From: Dorea sp. 5-2
GTDB lineage: Bacteria; Bacillota; Clostridia; Lachnospirales; Lachnospiraceae
Length of the DNA stretch: 64,000 nt
Assembly: GCF_000403455.2 (NCBI RefSeq)
Contig: NZ_KE159781.1
Coordinates: 205,271 to 269,270 of the forward strand
Reading direction: 5' to 3'
Numbering within the stretch: position 1 is the stretch's first letter; each line of letters opens with the position of its first letter. Both the position numbers and the translations under genes were made by a program. The notes under the pieces were generated by a model. That model was not told where the DNA came from, searched no databases, and saw only the letters and a program-made list of their open reading frames with translations. This document shows positions 1 through 9,250 of the stretch, piece after piece.

Positions 1-308
1 CCCAAAAGAGGCGGTGGACGGATAAAAAAATAAAATATGTAGTTGTTGAGTAGAAAAATCCATGGTAAACTAAACATAGCAGTTGGCGGTTTGTGTTTAT
101 TATTGTGATAGGAGTATCTCAATAATACAACATATATTCAAAAACTGCTACTTTTTTTGAAAAAAGTGGTGGTTTCACGTACTTAGGGCTAGCCGTCGCG
201 GTAGCGACTTGGTACAATTTATGATAGTTGCAGGAGATTTCGCGGATGGCAGAAAAGCAGACGCCATGTGCGAAAGTAATCTGAGAGTACAGGAAGATAA
301 GGGGAGGT
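1..308. other. Non-coding leader upstream of the ClC transporter gene
   Basis: No convincing gene lies here; the short open frames have no good ribosome binding site. Two small inverted repeats can be seen: a T-rich one around 146-169 (ACTTTTTT against AAAAAAGT), which could be a terminator of an upstream gene or an attenuator, and GTCGC-GGTA-GCGAC at 195-208. I looked for a fluoride riboswitch, because some ClC proteins export fluoride, but could not match its consensus. Confidence 0.35.
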
Positions 309-314
309 ATGGCT

Positions 315-1877
315 ATGGAGAAAGATACGTCTGGCACCATTCGGCGCGCGGAGCGCTTTCAGATGATCTTGATCGGAGAGGGAATGATGATCGGCGGGAT
401 CGCAGGGCTTGTGATCGTATTGTACAGGATCGTCCTGGAATGTGCCGGGATCTGGCTGGATCGGATCCTGGAATTCTGCGGGAAGGATCCGATCAGGATT
501 GCCGGCTGGTTTCTGGTATTGCTTCTGTTGGCGTGGCTTGTGGGGAGGCTTGTGAAGTACGAACCGATGATATCGGGCAGCGGAATCCCGCAGCTTGAAG
601 GAGAGATGACCGGAAAGCTTGACCAGAAATGGTGGCGGGTGCTTCCGGCAAAGTTTTTCGGAGGGTTCTTGTGTCTTCTTGGCGGGCTGGCGCTTGGAAG
701 AGAAGGACCGTCGATCCAGCTTGGGGCTATGGTGGGGAAAGGTGTCTCCAAGGGACTGGACAGAGGGACGACAGAAGAACGGTTTCTTCTGACCTGCGGT
801 GCAAGCGCGGGACTTGCCGCGGCATTCCATGCCCCGCTCGCCGGGGTGATGTTTTCGTTGGAAGAGGTTCATAAGAATTTCTCAGTGTCGGTATTGGTAT
901 CGGTTATGACAGCTTCGCTCACGGCAGACTTCATGGCGTCCACGGTGATGGGGGTGGAATCGGTGTTCCAGTTTGAGATCATCAGGGCTTTGCCGCAGGA
1001 ATACTATGGAATGATCCTTGCCCTTGGGATTGTATTGGGTGTGCTGGGGGCATTCTATAACTGGTTTACATTGAAGGTGCAGGCAGTTTACCGCAGCGCG
1101 AAGCGTTTCAGTGTGACACAGAAGCTGATGGTTCCTTTCTTATGCGCGGGTGTGCTTGGATTTACGATGCCGGAGTTCTTAGGAAGCGGGCATGCATTGC
1201 TTGATTATCTGACGACGGAAGATGTATTGCTAGGAACGGTTCTGTTTATTTTTGCCGGACGGTTTCTCTTTTCGGCAGTCTGCTTCGGGTCGGGGGCGCC
1301 GGGCGGCATCTTCTTTCCGCTGCTGGTTCTGGGAGGTTACATCGGCGGTGCGTTCGCGACGGTGTGCGTGCAGTACACAGGATTGGATATGATGTATATC
1401 AATAACTTTGTCGTGCTGGCTATGGCAGGATATTTTGCGGCGATCGTGCGTGCGCCGCTGACAGGCATTATACTGATTTTTGAGATGACGGGTTCTATGA
1501 GCCAGATGCTGACGCTGTCCATCGTGTCCGTTGTAGCATACATGGCGGCGACGCTGCTTAAGTCGAAGCCCATCTATGAGAGTCTTCTGGAAAGGATCTT
1601 AGAACAGCGGGGCAAAGAGCCGGAGGGGAAGCGCGGACAGAAGGTGCTGACTAATTTTGTAGTGCTTCAAGGCTCTGTCCTTGAGGAGGCGTTGGTAAGC
1701 GACATTGAATGGCCGAACAACTGTCTTCTCGTGGCGATCCAACGGGGATCGGATGAGATCATTCCAAGAGGAAGGACAAGGCTGCAGACAGGGGATGTGC
1801 TTGTAGCGATGACGGATGAGCCAGATGTACCTGCGGTGCATGATGAGATGGAGCGATTGTGCCGGGAAGTGATCTAG
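315..1877 (+). CDS. ClC-family chloride channel/antiporter with C-terminal TrkA-C domain
   Basis: A polytopic membrane protein of about 520 residues that should move chloride or a similar anion across the cytoplasmic membrane, probably in exchange for protons. The ClC anion-binding motifs are present: GSGIP near residue 88-92, GREGP near 128-132 with the gating glutamate, and GSGAPGG near residue 327. A second glutamate pair in SLEEVH corresponds to the internal proton glutamate of coupled exchangers. The last 75 residues resemble a TrkA-C ligand-binding domain, a common ClC extension. An ATG at 309 is also in frame, but the GGGGAGG ribosome binding site lies only one base from it and is seven bases from the ATG at 315, so 315 is preferred. 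The substrate (chloride or fluoride) cannot be told; the GREGP motif favours chloride. Confidence 0.9.
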   Translation: MEKDTSGTIRRAERFQMILIGEGMMIGGIAGLVIVLYRIVLECAGIWLDRILEFCGKDPIRIAGWFLVLLLLAWLVGRLVKYEPMISGSGIPQLEGEMTGKLDQKWWRVLPAKFFGGFLCLLGGLALGREGPSIQLGAMVGKGVSKGLDRGTTEERFLLTCGASAGLAAAFHAPLAGVMFSLEEVHKNFSVSVLVSVMTASLTADFMASTVMGVESVFQFEIIRALPQEYYGMILALGIVLGVLGAFYNWFTLKVQAVYRSAKRFSVTQKLMVPFLCAGVLGFTMPEFLGSGHALLDYLTTEDVLLGTVLFIFAGRFLFSAVCFGSGAPGGIFFPLLVLGGYIGGAFATVCVQYTGLDMMYINNFVVLAMAGYFAAIVRAPLTGIILIFEMTGSMSQMLTLSIVSVVAYMAATLLKSKPIYESLLERILEQRGKEPEGKRGQKVLTNFVVLQGSVLEEALVSDIEWPNNCLLVAIQRGSDEIIPRGRTRLQTGDVLVAMTDEPDVPAVHDEMERLCREVI

Positions 1878-2098
1878 TTCGTCATCCGGATGTGGCGCCG
1901 GTGCATGTTTGAAAATTCATTTCCGCCATCTGCACGCCGATACGCATATTTTTGCCGGTTTTTCTACAGACTAGTCAAAGACCCGCTGCAAGCAACGGGG
2001 TATTTGACCTTTGCGGCAGTCGCCAAATGTGTATGTAAACATGCCCGCTTGGCTCGTTGTTCGCGGGAATAGAAAATGTAGAAAGAAGGCATAGGATT

Positions 2099-2530
2099 AT
2101 GGATGAACAGACGATCACACTTTTGAAGGAATGCAATTCAGGCTGCAAGATGGCGGTTGGCAGTATATGCCAACTGAAAGAATTTGTCAGGAACGCGGCA
2201 TTAGGGGAAGTCATGGAGGCATCTAAGAAGCAGCATAAGGAGTTGGAAGAAGAATCTGCAAAGCTTCTGCGAGAAGGTGGAGAGACCGAGAAGCAGAAAG
2301 ATAAGCTGGCGGCAGCATTTTCATGGATCACGACAGAGGTGAAGATGATGGTTCAGGATGACAGTACACAGATCGCCAAGGTCCTGATGAATGGGTGCAA
2401 CATGGGGATCCAGTCCGTCAGCGAATGTATGAATAAGTGCCCGGAGGCGTCGCATGCGAGCGTTTCTCTTGCGAAGAAGCTGGTAAAATGCGAAGAAAAA
2501 CTCATGGAAGATTTGAAGAAGTTTTTGTAA
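2099..2530 (+). CDS. Hypothetical small alpha-helical protein
   Basis: A 143-residue soluble protein with no signal peptide or membrane segment. It is rich in Lys, Glu and Ala and looks like a four-helix bundle: a Cys-containing N-terminus (KECNSGCKMAV), a charged middle helix, then more helices with three further cysteines. Its size and helical pattern recall ferritin-like or DUF892-type bundle proteins, but I see no clear metal-binding motif, so no function is given. An upstream in-frame start at 2057 exists, but AGAAGG at about 2082-2088 fits the ATG at 2099 better. It stands alone between the ClC gene and the T-box. Confidence 0.7.
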   Translation: MDEQTITLLKECNSGCKMAVGSICQLKEFVRNAALGEVMEASKKQHKELEEESAKLLREGGETEKQKDKLAAAFSWITTEVKMMVQDDSTQIAKVLMNGCNMGIQSVSECMNKCPEASHASVSLAKKLVKCEEKLMEDLKKFL

Positions 2531-2599
2531 GAAATGAGAAAAACTTCTTGAAATTTACTGAGCAGTGTGATAATATATAAGGCAAATTTTAAAAATTTA

Positions 2600-2875
2600 A
2601 TCTAGTAAAGCGTTGAAAGAGACTCTGTCCTTTGGAACTTGACAGGAATGAGGCGTCACCGACTGAGAGCGCCTCTTGAGGAATAAGGACAATAGGGAAC
2701 ACTCTGGAGCAGACCGGTTGAACTTAAGTAGGCCGGTACGTGAACGCGCGTTAAGCGTAAGAGGGGAATCCTGAAGCGCCGGATTTTAAACCGGCGGGGA
2801 TTCAATGCGGGTGGTACCGCGGATAAGTGCAAGATATCCGTCCCGGAATACAGTCATGTATTCCGGGATTTTTTA
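2600..2875 (+). promoter_or_regulatory. T-box riboswitch, probably tRNA(Asn)-sensing, possibly two-codon
   Basis: The conserved T-box sequence GCGGGTGGTACCGCGG is at 2807-2822, followed by a strong terminator hairpin. Upstream is a long stem I; GTCCTT near 2627 can pair with AAGGAC at 2685-2690, leaving GGGAAC in the specifier loop at 2695-2700. That loop reads AAC (Asn) at 2698-2700, overlapping GAA (Glu) at 2697-2699. Uncharged tRNA should stabilise the antiterminator and turn on the aspS2-gatCAB operon. An Asn specifier fits an operon that makes Asn-tRNA(Asn). The stem I folding was done by eye. Confidence 0.9.
2841..2874 (+). terminator. T-box intrinsic terminator
   Basis: Stem TCCCGGAATACA with TGTATTCCGGGA and a run of T, directly after the T-box motif. 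It competes with the antiterminator. Confidence 0.88.
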
Positions 2876-2962
2876 CGTTCTGGATCGTTTGGGATGCATG
2901 GCATGAAACCAAAGGACTCTTGATAACGTAAAGAGTCCGACACAGCAAGAAGGAGGACGATC

Positions 2963-4297
2963 ATGGATTATTTAACAGGTGTAAGACAGAAAGAGACATT
3001 GGAGATCAGCGAGCTGCTTCTAAATGCAGAAGCGGGGCAGAAGGTTCATGTCAATGGGGCAGTCCATACGATCCGCGACATGGGGACGGTAGCATTTGTG
3101 ATCTTAAGAAAAAGAGAAGGGCTGCTTCAGTGTGTCTATGAGGAAGGGATCGCGGGATTTGAACTGAACGGCATCAAAGAAGCGGCAACCGTAGAGATAG
3201 AAGGAACACTGGAGAAAAACGAGAAGGCGCCGAACGGCATAGAGATCCGTATGGAGAAGCTTCGGATCTTAAGTGAACCGGCAGACGAGAGGATGCCCCT
3301 TGCGATCTCCAAGTGGAAACTAAAGACATCTCTGGAGGCGAAGCTGAATTACCGCGCCATTTCTCTCAGAAACGTGAGGGAACGCGCGAAATTCAGGATT
3401 CAGGAGGGACTGATCCGAGCGTTTCGGGATTTCCTTTACAGCCAGGGATTTACAGAGATCCACACTCCGAAGATCGGTGCGAAAGGAGCGGAGGGCGGAG
3501 CCAATATCTTCAAGCTTGATTATTTCCACCGTCCGGCAGTGTTGGCACAGAGCCCGCAGTTCTATAAGCAGATGATGGTGGGCGTGTTCGACCGGGTATT
3601 CGAAACGGCGCCTGTGTTCCGTGCGGAGAAGCACAACACGAAGCGTCACCTGAATGAATATACCAGCCTGGATCTTGAGATGGGATATATTGATGGATTC
3701 GAGGATATCATGGCGATGGAAACGGGGTATTTACAGTATGCCATGAGGCTGCTTTCCTCGGATTATGCGAAAGAGCTGCAGATCCTTGACATTACGCTGC
3801 CGAAGGTCGGGCAGATTCCCGCGGTGAGATTCCATGAGATCAAGGAGGCGGTGTCTGAGAAGTACGGACATAAGATGAGGAATCCGTTTGACTTAGAACC
3901 GGAGGAAGAGCAGTTGATCAGTCGGTATGCGAAGGAAGAGTGGGACAGTGATTTCGTATTTGTGACCCATTATCCGTCTAAGAAGCGCCCGTTCTATGCG
4001 ATGGACGATCCGGAGGATACAAGGTACACTCTGAGTTTCGATCTTTTGTTTAGGGGAATGGAGGTCACTACGGGCGGTCAGAGGATCCATGATCACCGGA
4101 TGCTGACAGAGAAGATTGAGGCAAGAGGGATGACGGAAGAGGGGATGGAGGATTATCTGGCTGCATTCAAGCATGGGATGCCGCCCCACGGAGGGCTTGG
4201 GATCGGGCTGGAACGACTGACGATGAAGCTTGCCGGGGAGGATAATGTGCGGGAGACGACCTTATTCCCGCGGGATCTGAGCAGGCTCGAACCTTAA
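2963..4297 (+). CDS. aspS: Aspartate-tRNA ligase, non-discriminating (archaeal-type AspRS2)
   Basis: A class II aminoacyl-tRNA synthetase of 444 residues: an N-terminal OB-fold anticodon-binding domain (about 1-105), then the catalytic core. Motif 2 is visible as FRAEKHNTKRHLNEYT and motif 3 as GIGLERLTM near the C-terminus. The short length, without the bacterial GAD insertion, is typical of archaeal-type enzymes that charge both tRNA(Asp) and tRNA(Asn). The next three genes are gatC, gatA and gatB, which would amidate the mischarged Asp-tRNA(Asn). A second small hairpin (GGACTCTT/AAGAGTCC, 2914-2938) sits just before the AAGGAGGA ribosome binding site. It could in principle be annotated asnS; the gatCAB linkage and T-box favour non-discriminating AspRS. 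Confidence 0.9.
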   Translation: MDYLTGVRQKETLEISELLLNAEAGQKVHVNGAVHTIRDMGTVAFVILRKREGLLQCVYEEGIAGFELNGIKEAATVEIEGTLEKNEKAPNGIEIRMEKLRILSEPADERMPLAISKWKLKTSLEAKLNYRAISLRNVRERAKFRIQEGLIRAFRDFLYSQGFTEIHTPKIGAKGAEGGANIFKLDYFHRPAVLAQSPQFYKQMMVGVFDRVFETAPVFRAEKHNTKRHLNEYTSLDLEMGYIDGFEDIMAMETGYLQYAMRLLSSDYAKELQILDITLPKVGQIPAVRFHEIKEAVSEKYGHKMRNPFDLEPEEEQLISRYAKEEWDSDFVFVTHYPSKKRPFYAMDDPEDTRYTLSFDLLFRGMEVTTGGQRIHDHRMLTEKIEARGMTEEGMEDYLAAFKHGMPPHGGLGIGLERLTMKLAGEDNVRETTLFPRDLSRLEP

Positions 4298-4340
4298 AGC
4301 CCTAGGGAAAGTGTAGTGTAAGAAGTAAAGGAGGATCGAT

Positions 4341-4634
4341 ATGGCAAATAAAATCTCAGATGAAACGATAGAATATGTAGGAATTCTGGCAAAATTAGAA
4401 CTGTCCGGTGAGGAGAAGGAGAATGCCAAGGCGGATATGGAGACGATGCTGGATTATATAGACATTTTAAATGAATTGGACACGGACGGAGCGGAGCCTA
4501 TGTCGCATGTGTTTCCGGTCCATAATGTATTCAGGGAGGATGTGGCAAGAGATGTGGACGGAAGCGCTGATACCCTTGCCAATGCGCCGCTTAAGAAGGA
4601 CAACAGCTTCAAGGTTCCCAAAACGATCGGATAG
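4341..4634 (+). CDS. gatC: Asp/Glu-tRNA amidotransferase subunit C
   Basis: A 97-residue protein that stabilises GatA and GatB in the tRNA-dependent amidotransferase, which converts Asp-tRNA(Asn) or Glu-tRNA(Gln) to the amide. It has the usual GatC pattern: an N-terminal helix (ISDETIEYVGILAKLEL), a central acidic segment, DTDGAEPMSHV, and the conserved REDV stretch. A strong AAAGGAGGA lies seven bases before the ATG. It follows aspS by 43 bp and precedes gatA by 12 bp. Confidence 0.94.
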   Translation: MANKISDETIEYVGILAKLELSGEEKENAKADMETMLDYIDILNELDTDGAEPMSHVFPVHNVFREDVARDVDGSADTLANAPLKKDNSFKVPKTIG

Positions 4635-4646
4635 GAGGTGCCGGGG

Positions 4647-6161
4647 ATGGATATAACAAGCTTGACAGCAGTAGAATTGGGAAGAAGGATCAAGGCAAAA
4701 GAGATCTCTGCGGTGGATGCGGTAAAAGCCTCGCTGGATCAGATAGAAAGAGTCGAGAAGGACGTGCACAGCTTTGTGACCGTTGACAGGGAAGGGGCGC
4801 TGAGACGGGCGAAAGAGGTGCAGAAGCAGATTGACGACGGAAGCCTTACCGGGCCGTTGGCGGGAGTGCCGGCGGCGATCAAGGATAACATATGTACGAA
4901 GGGGATGCGGACTACCTGCAGCTCGAAGATTCTTGAGAATTTCACGCCCCGATTTACGGCAGAAGCAGTCAGGAACCTTGAGAAGGCGGGAGCAGTCGTC
5001 ATCGGGAAGACGAACATGGATGAATTTGCCATGGGAAGCACGACCGAGACTTCGTATTTTGGGGTGACAAGGAATCCCTGGAACCTTGCGCATGTTCCGG
5101 GCGGATCTTCCGGCGGTTCCTGTGCTGCGGTTGCGGCGGAGGAATGCCCGTATACACTGGGGTCTGACACGGGCGGTTCCATCCGTCAGCCCAGTGCGTT
5201 CTGCGGAGTGGTGGGCATCAAGCCGACTTACGGTACGGTGTCCCGTTACGGATTGGTTGCATACGGCTCGTCGCTGGATCAGATCGGTCCGGTCGCGAAG
5301 GATGTGACAGACTGTGCTGCGATCCTGGAAGTGATCGCCTCTTATGACCCCAAGGACAGCACCTCCATGGAACGGGCGAGGTATGATTTTACAAGCGCTT
5401 TGGTAAATGATGTAAAAGGAATGCGGATCGGCATCCCTAAGGAATATTTTGGAGAAGGGCTGGATGCGGAGGTCAAAGAGAAGATCCTGGAGGCAGTCAG
5501 GGTATTGGAAGAACGGGGTGCAGCGGCGGAAGAATTCGACTTAAGCCTGGTTCCCTATGCGATCCCGGCTTACTATGTGATAGCGTCGGCGGAAGCAAGT
5601 TCGAACCTGTCCCGGTTTGACGGTGTCAAATACGGATATCGTTCAGAAGATTACGAAGGACTTCATAACATGTATAAGAAGACTCGTTCCGAAGGCTTTG
5701 GGGCGGAGGTGAAGCGCCGGATCATGCTGGGGTCTTTTGTCTTAAGTTCCGGATACTATGACGCGTATTACCTGAAAGCGCTGCGGACGAAGGCATTGAT
5801 CAAGCAGGCGTTTGACCAGGCATTCGAGAAATATGACATGATCGTCGCACCGGCGTCTCCGACGACGGCGCTGAAGTTGGGGCATAGCCTGAGCGATCCG
5901 ATGAAAATGTATCTGGGCGATATCTACACAGTCTCTGCGAACCTGGCAGGACTGCCGGGGATCAGCATTCCGGTGGGAACGGATTCAAAGGGGCTGCCGG
6001 TGGGAATGCAGATCATCGGAAATTGTTTCGAGGAAAATAAGATCATCCGGGCGGCATATACATTTGAGCAGACGCGTGCCTATGAAAGACCGGATCTGGT
6101 GAAACGGCAGGCAGAGAAAAAAGCTGTGGCCGAAGCACAGGCGGAAGGAGGCGAAGCATAA
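4647..6161 (+). CDS. gatA: Asp/Glu-tRNA amidotransferase subunit A
   Basis: The glutaminase subunit (504 residues, amidase-signature family), which frees ammonia from glutamine for GatB. The Ser-cisSer-Lys triad is in place with standard numbering: Lys79 in AAIKDN, Ser154 in PGGSSGGS, Ser178 in SDTGGSIR. A GTG at 4638 is also in frame but lies inside the AGGAGGTG ribosome binding site, so the ATG at 4647 is the start. The stop codon overlaps the gatB start (TAATG), which implies translational coupling. Confidence 0.96.
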   Translation: MDITSLTAVELGRRIKAKEISAVDAVKASLDQIERVEKDVHSFVTVDREGALRRAKEVQKQIDDGSLTGPLAGVPAAIKDNICTKGMRTTCSSKILENFTPRFTAEAVRNLEKAGAVVIGKTNMDEFAMGSTTETSYFGVTRNPWNLAHVPGGSSGGSCAAVAAEECPYTLGSDTGGSIRQPSAFCGVVGIKPTYGTVSRYGLVAYGSSLDQIGPVAKDVTDCAAILEVIASYDPKDSTSMERARYDFTSALVNDVKGMRIGIPKEYFGEGLDAEVKEKILEAVRVLEERGAAAEEFDLSLVPYAIPAYYVIASAEASSNLSRFDGVKYGYRSEDYEGLHNMYKKTRSEGFGAEVKRRIMLGSFVLSSGYYDAYYLKALRTKALIKQAFDQAFEKYDMIVAPASPTTALKLGHSLSDPMKMYLGDIYTVSANLAGLPGISIPVGTDSKGLPVGMQIIGNCFEENKIIRAAYTFEQTRAYERPDLVKRQAEKKAVAEAQAEGGEA

Positions 6162-7606
6162 TGGCAAAACAGTATGAGACAGTCATCGGACTGGAAGTTC
6201 ACGTAGAGCTTGCGACCAGAACGAAGATCTTCTGTTCCTGCAGCACGGAATTCGGAGGCGCCCCCAACACGCATACCTGTCCGGTATGTACGGGGATGCC
6301 GGGTTCCCTGCCTGTATTAAATAAGAAGGTAGTGGAATACGCCGTGGCTATCGGACTGGCGACAAATTGTGAGATTACGAGGGTCTGTAAATTCGACCGC
6401 AAGAACTATTTCTACCCGGATAATCCGCAGAACTATCAGATTTCTCAGCTGTATCTTCCCATTGCAAGGAATGGTTATGTAGAGATAGAAGCAGGCAGCA
6501 CGAAGAAAAAGATCCGCATTCATGAGATGCATATGGAGGAAGACGCCGGGAAACTGATCCATGACGAGTGGGACGATACTTCGCTGGTAGACTACAACCG
6601 AAGCGGAGTTCCGCTTGTGGAGATCGTATCAGAGCCGGATATGCGTTCGGCGGATGAGGTGATCGCCTATCTGGAAAAGCTTCGTACGATCATCCAATAC
6701 CTGGGCGCGTCGGACTGTAAACTCCAGGAAGGCTCCATGCGGGCGGACGTCAACCTGTCTGTGCGGGAAACAGGCGCAAAGTTATTCGGAACGAGGACAG
6801 AGATGAAGAACCTGAACTCCTTCAAGGCGATCGCAAGAGCCATAGAAGGAGAGCGGGAACGGCAGATCGAGTTGTTAGAAGCGGGGAAATCCGTGGTCCA
6901 GGAGACCAGGCGGTGGGATGACAACAAGGAATCGTCTTATGCCATGCGTTCGAAGGAGGACGCACAGGATTACCGCTATTTCCCGGAGCCGGATCTTGTG
7001 CCTATCGTGATCAGCGATCAGTGGCTGGAACAGATCCGCGCAAGACAGCCGGAGCTTCGGAGCGAGAAGCTTGAGCGATATAAGAAAGAATTCGATATTC
7101 CTGAGTATGATGCAGAGATCATCACCGGCTCCAGGCATATGGCGGATCTCTTTGAGAAGGCTTCTGCAATCTGTGGGAAGCCTAAGAAGGTGTCCAACTG
7201 GCTGATGGTGGAGACGCTGCGCCTGTTAAAGGACCGCGGGATGGAGCCAGAGGATCTGGCGTTTTCACCGGAAAACCTGGCAAAGCTTGTGAACCTGACG
7301 GAAAGCCGTGCGATCAACAGCTCGGTTGCGAAAGAAGTATTTGAGAAGATATTTGCAGAGGATGTCGATCCGGAAGTCTATGTGGAAGAACATGGGCTTA
7401 AGACGGTCAATGACGAAGGGGCGCTGGAAGAAGCGCTTAAGAAGGTGATCGCTGACAATCCGCAGGCGGTGGAAGATTACCGCGGCGGAAAGGAAAAGGC
7501 GCTTGGCGCTCTGGTGGGACAGACGATGAAGGCAATGAAAGGCAAGGCGGATCCGGGGACCGTGAACCAGAAGTTAAGGGAGATCATACGCAGCAAAGAT
7601 GTGTGA
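6161..7606 (+). CDS. gatB: Asp/Glu-tRNA amidotransferase subunit B
   Basis: The kinase/amidase subunit (481 residues), which phosphorylates the Asp or Glu carried on the tRNA and transfers ammonia to it. The start (YETVIGLEVHVELAT) and the zinc-type Cys pattern (CSCSTEFG...HTCPVC, about residues 26-45) are typical of GatB, as are the PDNPQNYQISQ segment and the C-terminal YqeY-like tail with the GALVGQTMK motif. It overlaps gatA by one base and is the last gene of the T-box-controlled operon. Confidence 0.96.
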   Translation: MAKQYETVIGLEVHVELATRTKIFCSCSTEFGGAPNTHTCPVCTGMPGSLPVLNKKVVEYAVAIGLATNCEITRVCKFDRKNYFYPDNPQNYQISQLYLPIARNGYVEIEAGSTKKKIRIHEMHMEEDAGKLIHDEWDDTSLVDYNRSGVPLVEIVSEPDMRSADEVIAYLEKLRTIIQYLGASDCKLQEGSMRADVNLSVRETGAKLFGTRTEMKNLNSFKAIARAIEGERERQIELLEAGKSVVQETRRWDDNKESSYAMRSKEDAQDYRYFPEPDLVPIVISDQWLEQIRARQPELRSEKLERYKKEFDIPEYDAEIITGSRHMADLFEKASAICGKPKKVSNWLMVETLRLLKDRGMEPEDLAFSPENLAKLVNLTESRAINSSVAKEVFEKIFAEDVDPEVYVEEHGLKTVNDEGALEEALKKVIADNPQAVEDYRGGKEKALGALVGQTMKAMKGKADPGTVNQKLREIIRSKDV

Positions 7607-7783
7607 GAATGTGTAAAATGCCCGTAAATCGAATGCATGGAAGCAAAAGATTTGTCAGATTTAGGGGTGCCATTTGCCAGTGGATGTGATATGATATGAA
7701 TGGACATATAATGAATATGAATAATCTGTATAGATAAATGGAATAACAGATTATTTATAAAGCAGAGAAAAAGGAGATGCTAT

Positions 7784-9196
7784 ATGGGAGGATTTTTTGG
7801 CGTTGCATCAAAAAGGGATTGTGTACTAGAGCTTTTTTATGGTGTGGATTATCATTCACATCTTGGGACGCGGCGGGGCGGAATGGCGACCTTTGGGGAG
7901 GATGGTTTTAACCGAGCGATCCATAACATTGAAAATTCTCCGTTCCGGACGAAGTTCGACCGGGACGTCGGGGAGATGAAGGGGAACATTGGGATCGGGT
8001 GTATATCGGATTTTGAGCCGCAGCCGCTTCTGATCTGTTCCAGGCTTGGAAGCTTCGCCATCACGACAGTGGGGAAGGTCAATAACTATGAAGAGCTTCT
8101 GAGACAGCTGTATGATAATGCCCGTTCCCATTTTCAAGAGATGACGAACGGACAGGTGAATGTGACGGAGCTGATCGCGGCGTTGATCTGTGAGAAGGAT
8201 TCGATCGTGGAAGGGATCGAGTATGTTCAGGATATCGTAGAGGGATCTATGACGCTGCTTCTTATGACGAAGGACGGCATCTATGCGGCGCGGGACCGTT
8301 ACGGGAGGACGCCGCTGGTGGTAGGGCATAAGGAAGATGCGTACTGTGTGTCTTTCGAGAGCCACGCGTATATCAATCTGGGGTATAGGGATTACAAGGA
8401 ATTAGGCCCGTCGGAGATCGCCTATATCACCCCGGAAGGCGTGGAGACTCTTCGGGAACCCCGCAAGGAGATGCGGATCTGTTCCTTCCTGTGGGTTTAT
8501 TACGGGTATCCGACTTCGGCATATGAAGGAGTCAACGTAGAAGAGATGCGGTATAAGTGCGGAAGTATGCTCGCGAAGCGTGACGGAGACAGTGTGCATC
8601 CGGACGTAGTGGCAGGCGTGCCGGATTCCGGTATTGCCCATGCGATCGGCTATGCCAATGAATCAGGGATTCCGTATGCCAGGCCTTTCATCAAATATAC
8701 ACCGACCTGGCCGAGGTCATTCATGCCTTCGAACCAGGATCAGCGTAATCTGATCGCGCGTATGAAGCTGATACCGGTACAGGCGTTGATCGAGAATAAG
8801 AAGCTTCTGCTGATCGATGATTCTATTGTGCGGGGAACACAGCTGCGGGAGACGACAGAATTCCTGTACAACAGCGGTGCGAAGGAAGTGCATGTCCGTC
8901 CGGCATGCCCGCCGCTTCTGTACGGATGTAAGTATCTGAATTTCTCTCGTTCTAAGTCGGAGATGGAGCTGATCACGCGGCAGATGATCAAGAAGCGTGA
9001 GGGTGAAGACTGTCCGCAGGAGGTGTTGGACGAGTATGCCAACCCATGTTCCTGCAGGTATGCACAGATGCTTGAGGACATCCGGCAGAAGCAGAATTTC
9101 ACGACGCTTAGATTTCACAGGCTGGATGATCTGTTGGAATCTATCGGGATCGAGCCTTGCAAGGTGTGCACATATTGCTTCAATGGAAAAGAATAG
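7784..9196 (+). CDS. PurF-like amidophosphoribosyltransferase paralog lacking the N-terminal nucleophile Cys
   Basis: A 470-residue homolog of glutamine phosphoribosylpyrophosphate amidotransferase: an N-terminal Ntn-hydrolase domain (about 1-230), then a type I phosphoribosyltransferase domain with the PRPP loop LLIDDSIVRGTQ near residue 344. The C-terminal CKVCTYCFNGK matches the cysteine tail of iron-sulfur PurF enzymes. What is odd is the start: MGGFFG stands where PurF has a catalytic Cys followed by GVFG, so the glutaminase nucleophile is missing. It may use free ammonia, act on another substrate, or be regulatory. No other purine gene is nearby. The start is supported by AAAAAGGAGA eight to twelve bases upstream; no alternative upstream start restores a Cys. 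Confidence 0.8.
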   Translation: MGGFFGVASKRDCVLELFYGVDYHSHLGTRRGGMATFGEDGFNRAIHNIENSPFRTKFDRDVGEMKGNIGIGCISDFEPQPLLICSRLGSFAITTVGKVNNYEELLRQLYDNARSHFQEMTNGQVNVTELIAALICEKDSIVEGIEYVQDIVEGSMTLLLMTKDGIYAARDRYGRTPLVVGHKEDAYCVSFESHAYINLGYRDYKELGPSEIAYITPEGVETLREPRKEMRICSFLWVYYGYPTSAYEGVNVEEMRYKCGSMLAKRDGDSVHPDVVAGVPDSGIAHAIGYANESGIPYARPFIKYTPTWPRSFMPSNQDQRNLIARMKLIPVQALIENKKLLLIDDSIVRGTQLRETTEFLYNSGAKEVHVRPACPPLLYGCKYLNFSRSKSEMELITRQMIKKREGEDCPQEVLDEYANPCSCRYAQMLEDIRQKQNFTTLRFHRLDDLLESIGIEPCKVCTYCFNGKE

Positions 9197-9250
9197 GCAT
9201 ATATCTTCTTTAGATTCATAGGAATATACAAAGTAAGCAGAAGGGAAAGA

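Noticed and set aside
1..308. Fluoride riboswitch before the ClC gene
   Set aside because: The consensus could not be aligned, and the GREGP motif is of chloride-type ClC.
1890..2072. Small ORF after the ClC gene
   Set aside because: No ribosome binding site and Arg/Cys/Phe-rich composition unlike a real protein.
7607..7783. Promoter for the PurF-like gene (TTGCCA near 7668 and TATGAT/TATGAA)
   Set aside because: The spacing of the boxes (10 or 15 bp) does not fit a normal promoter, so none is listed.
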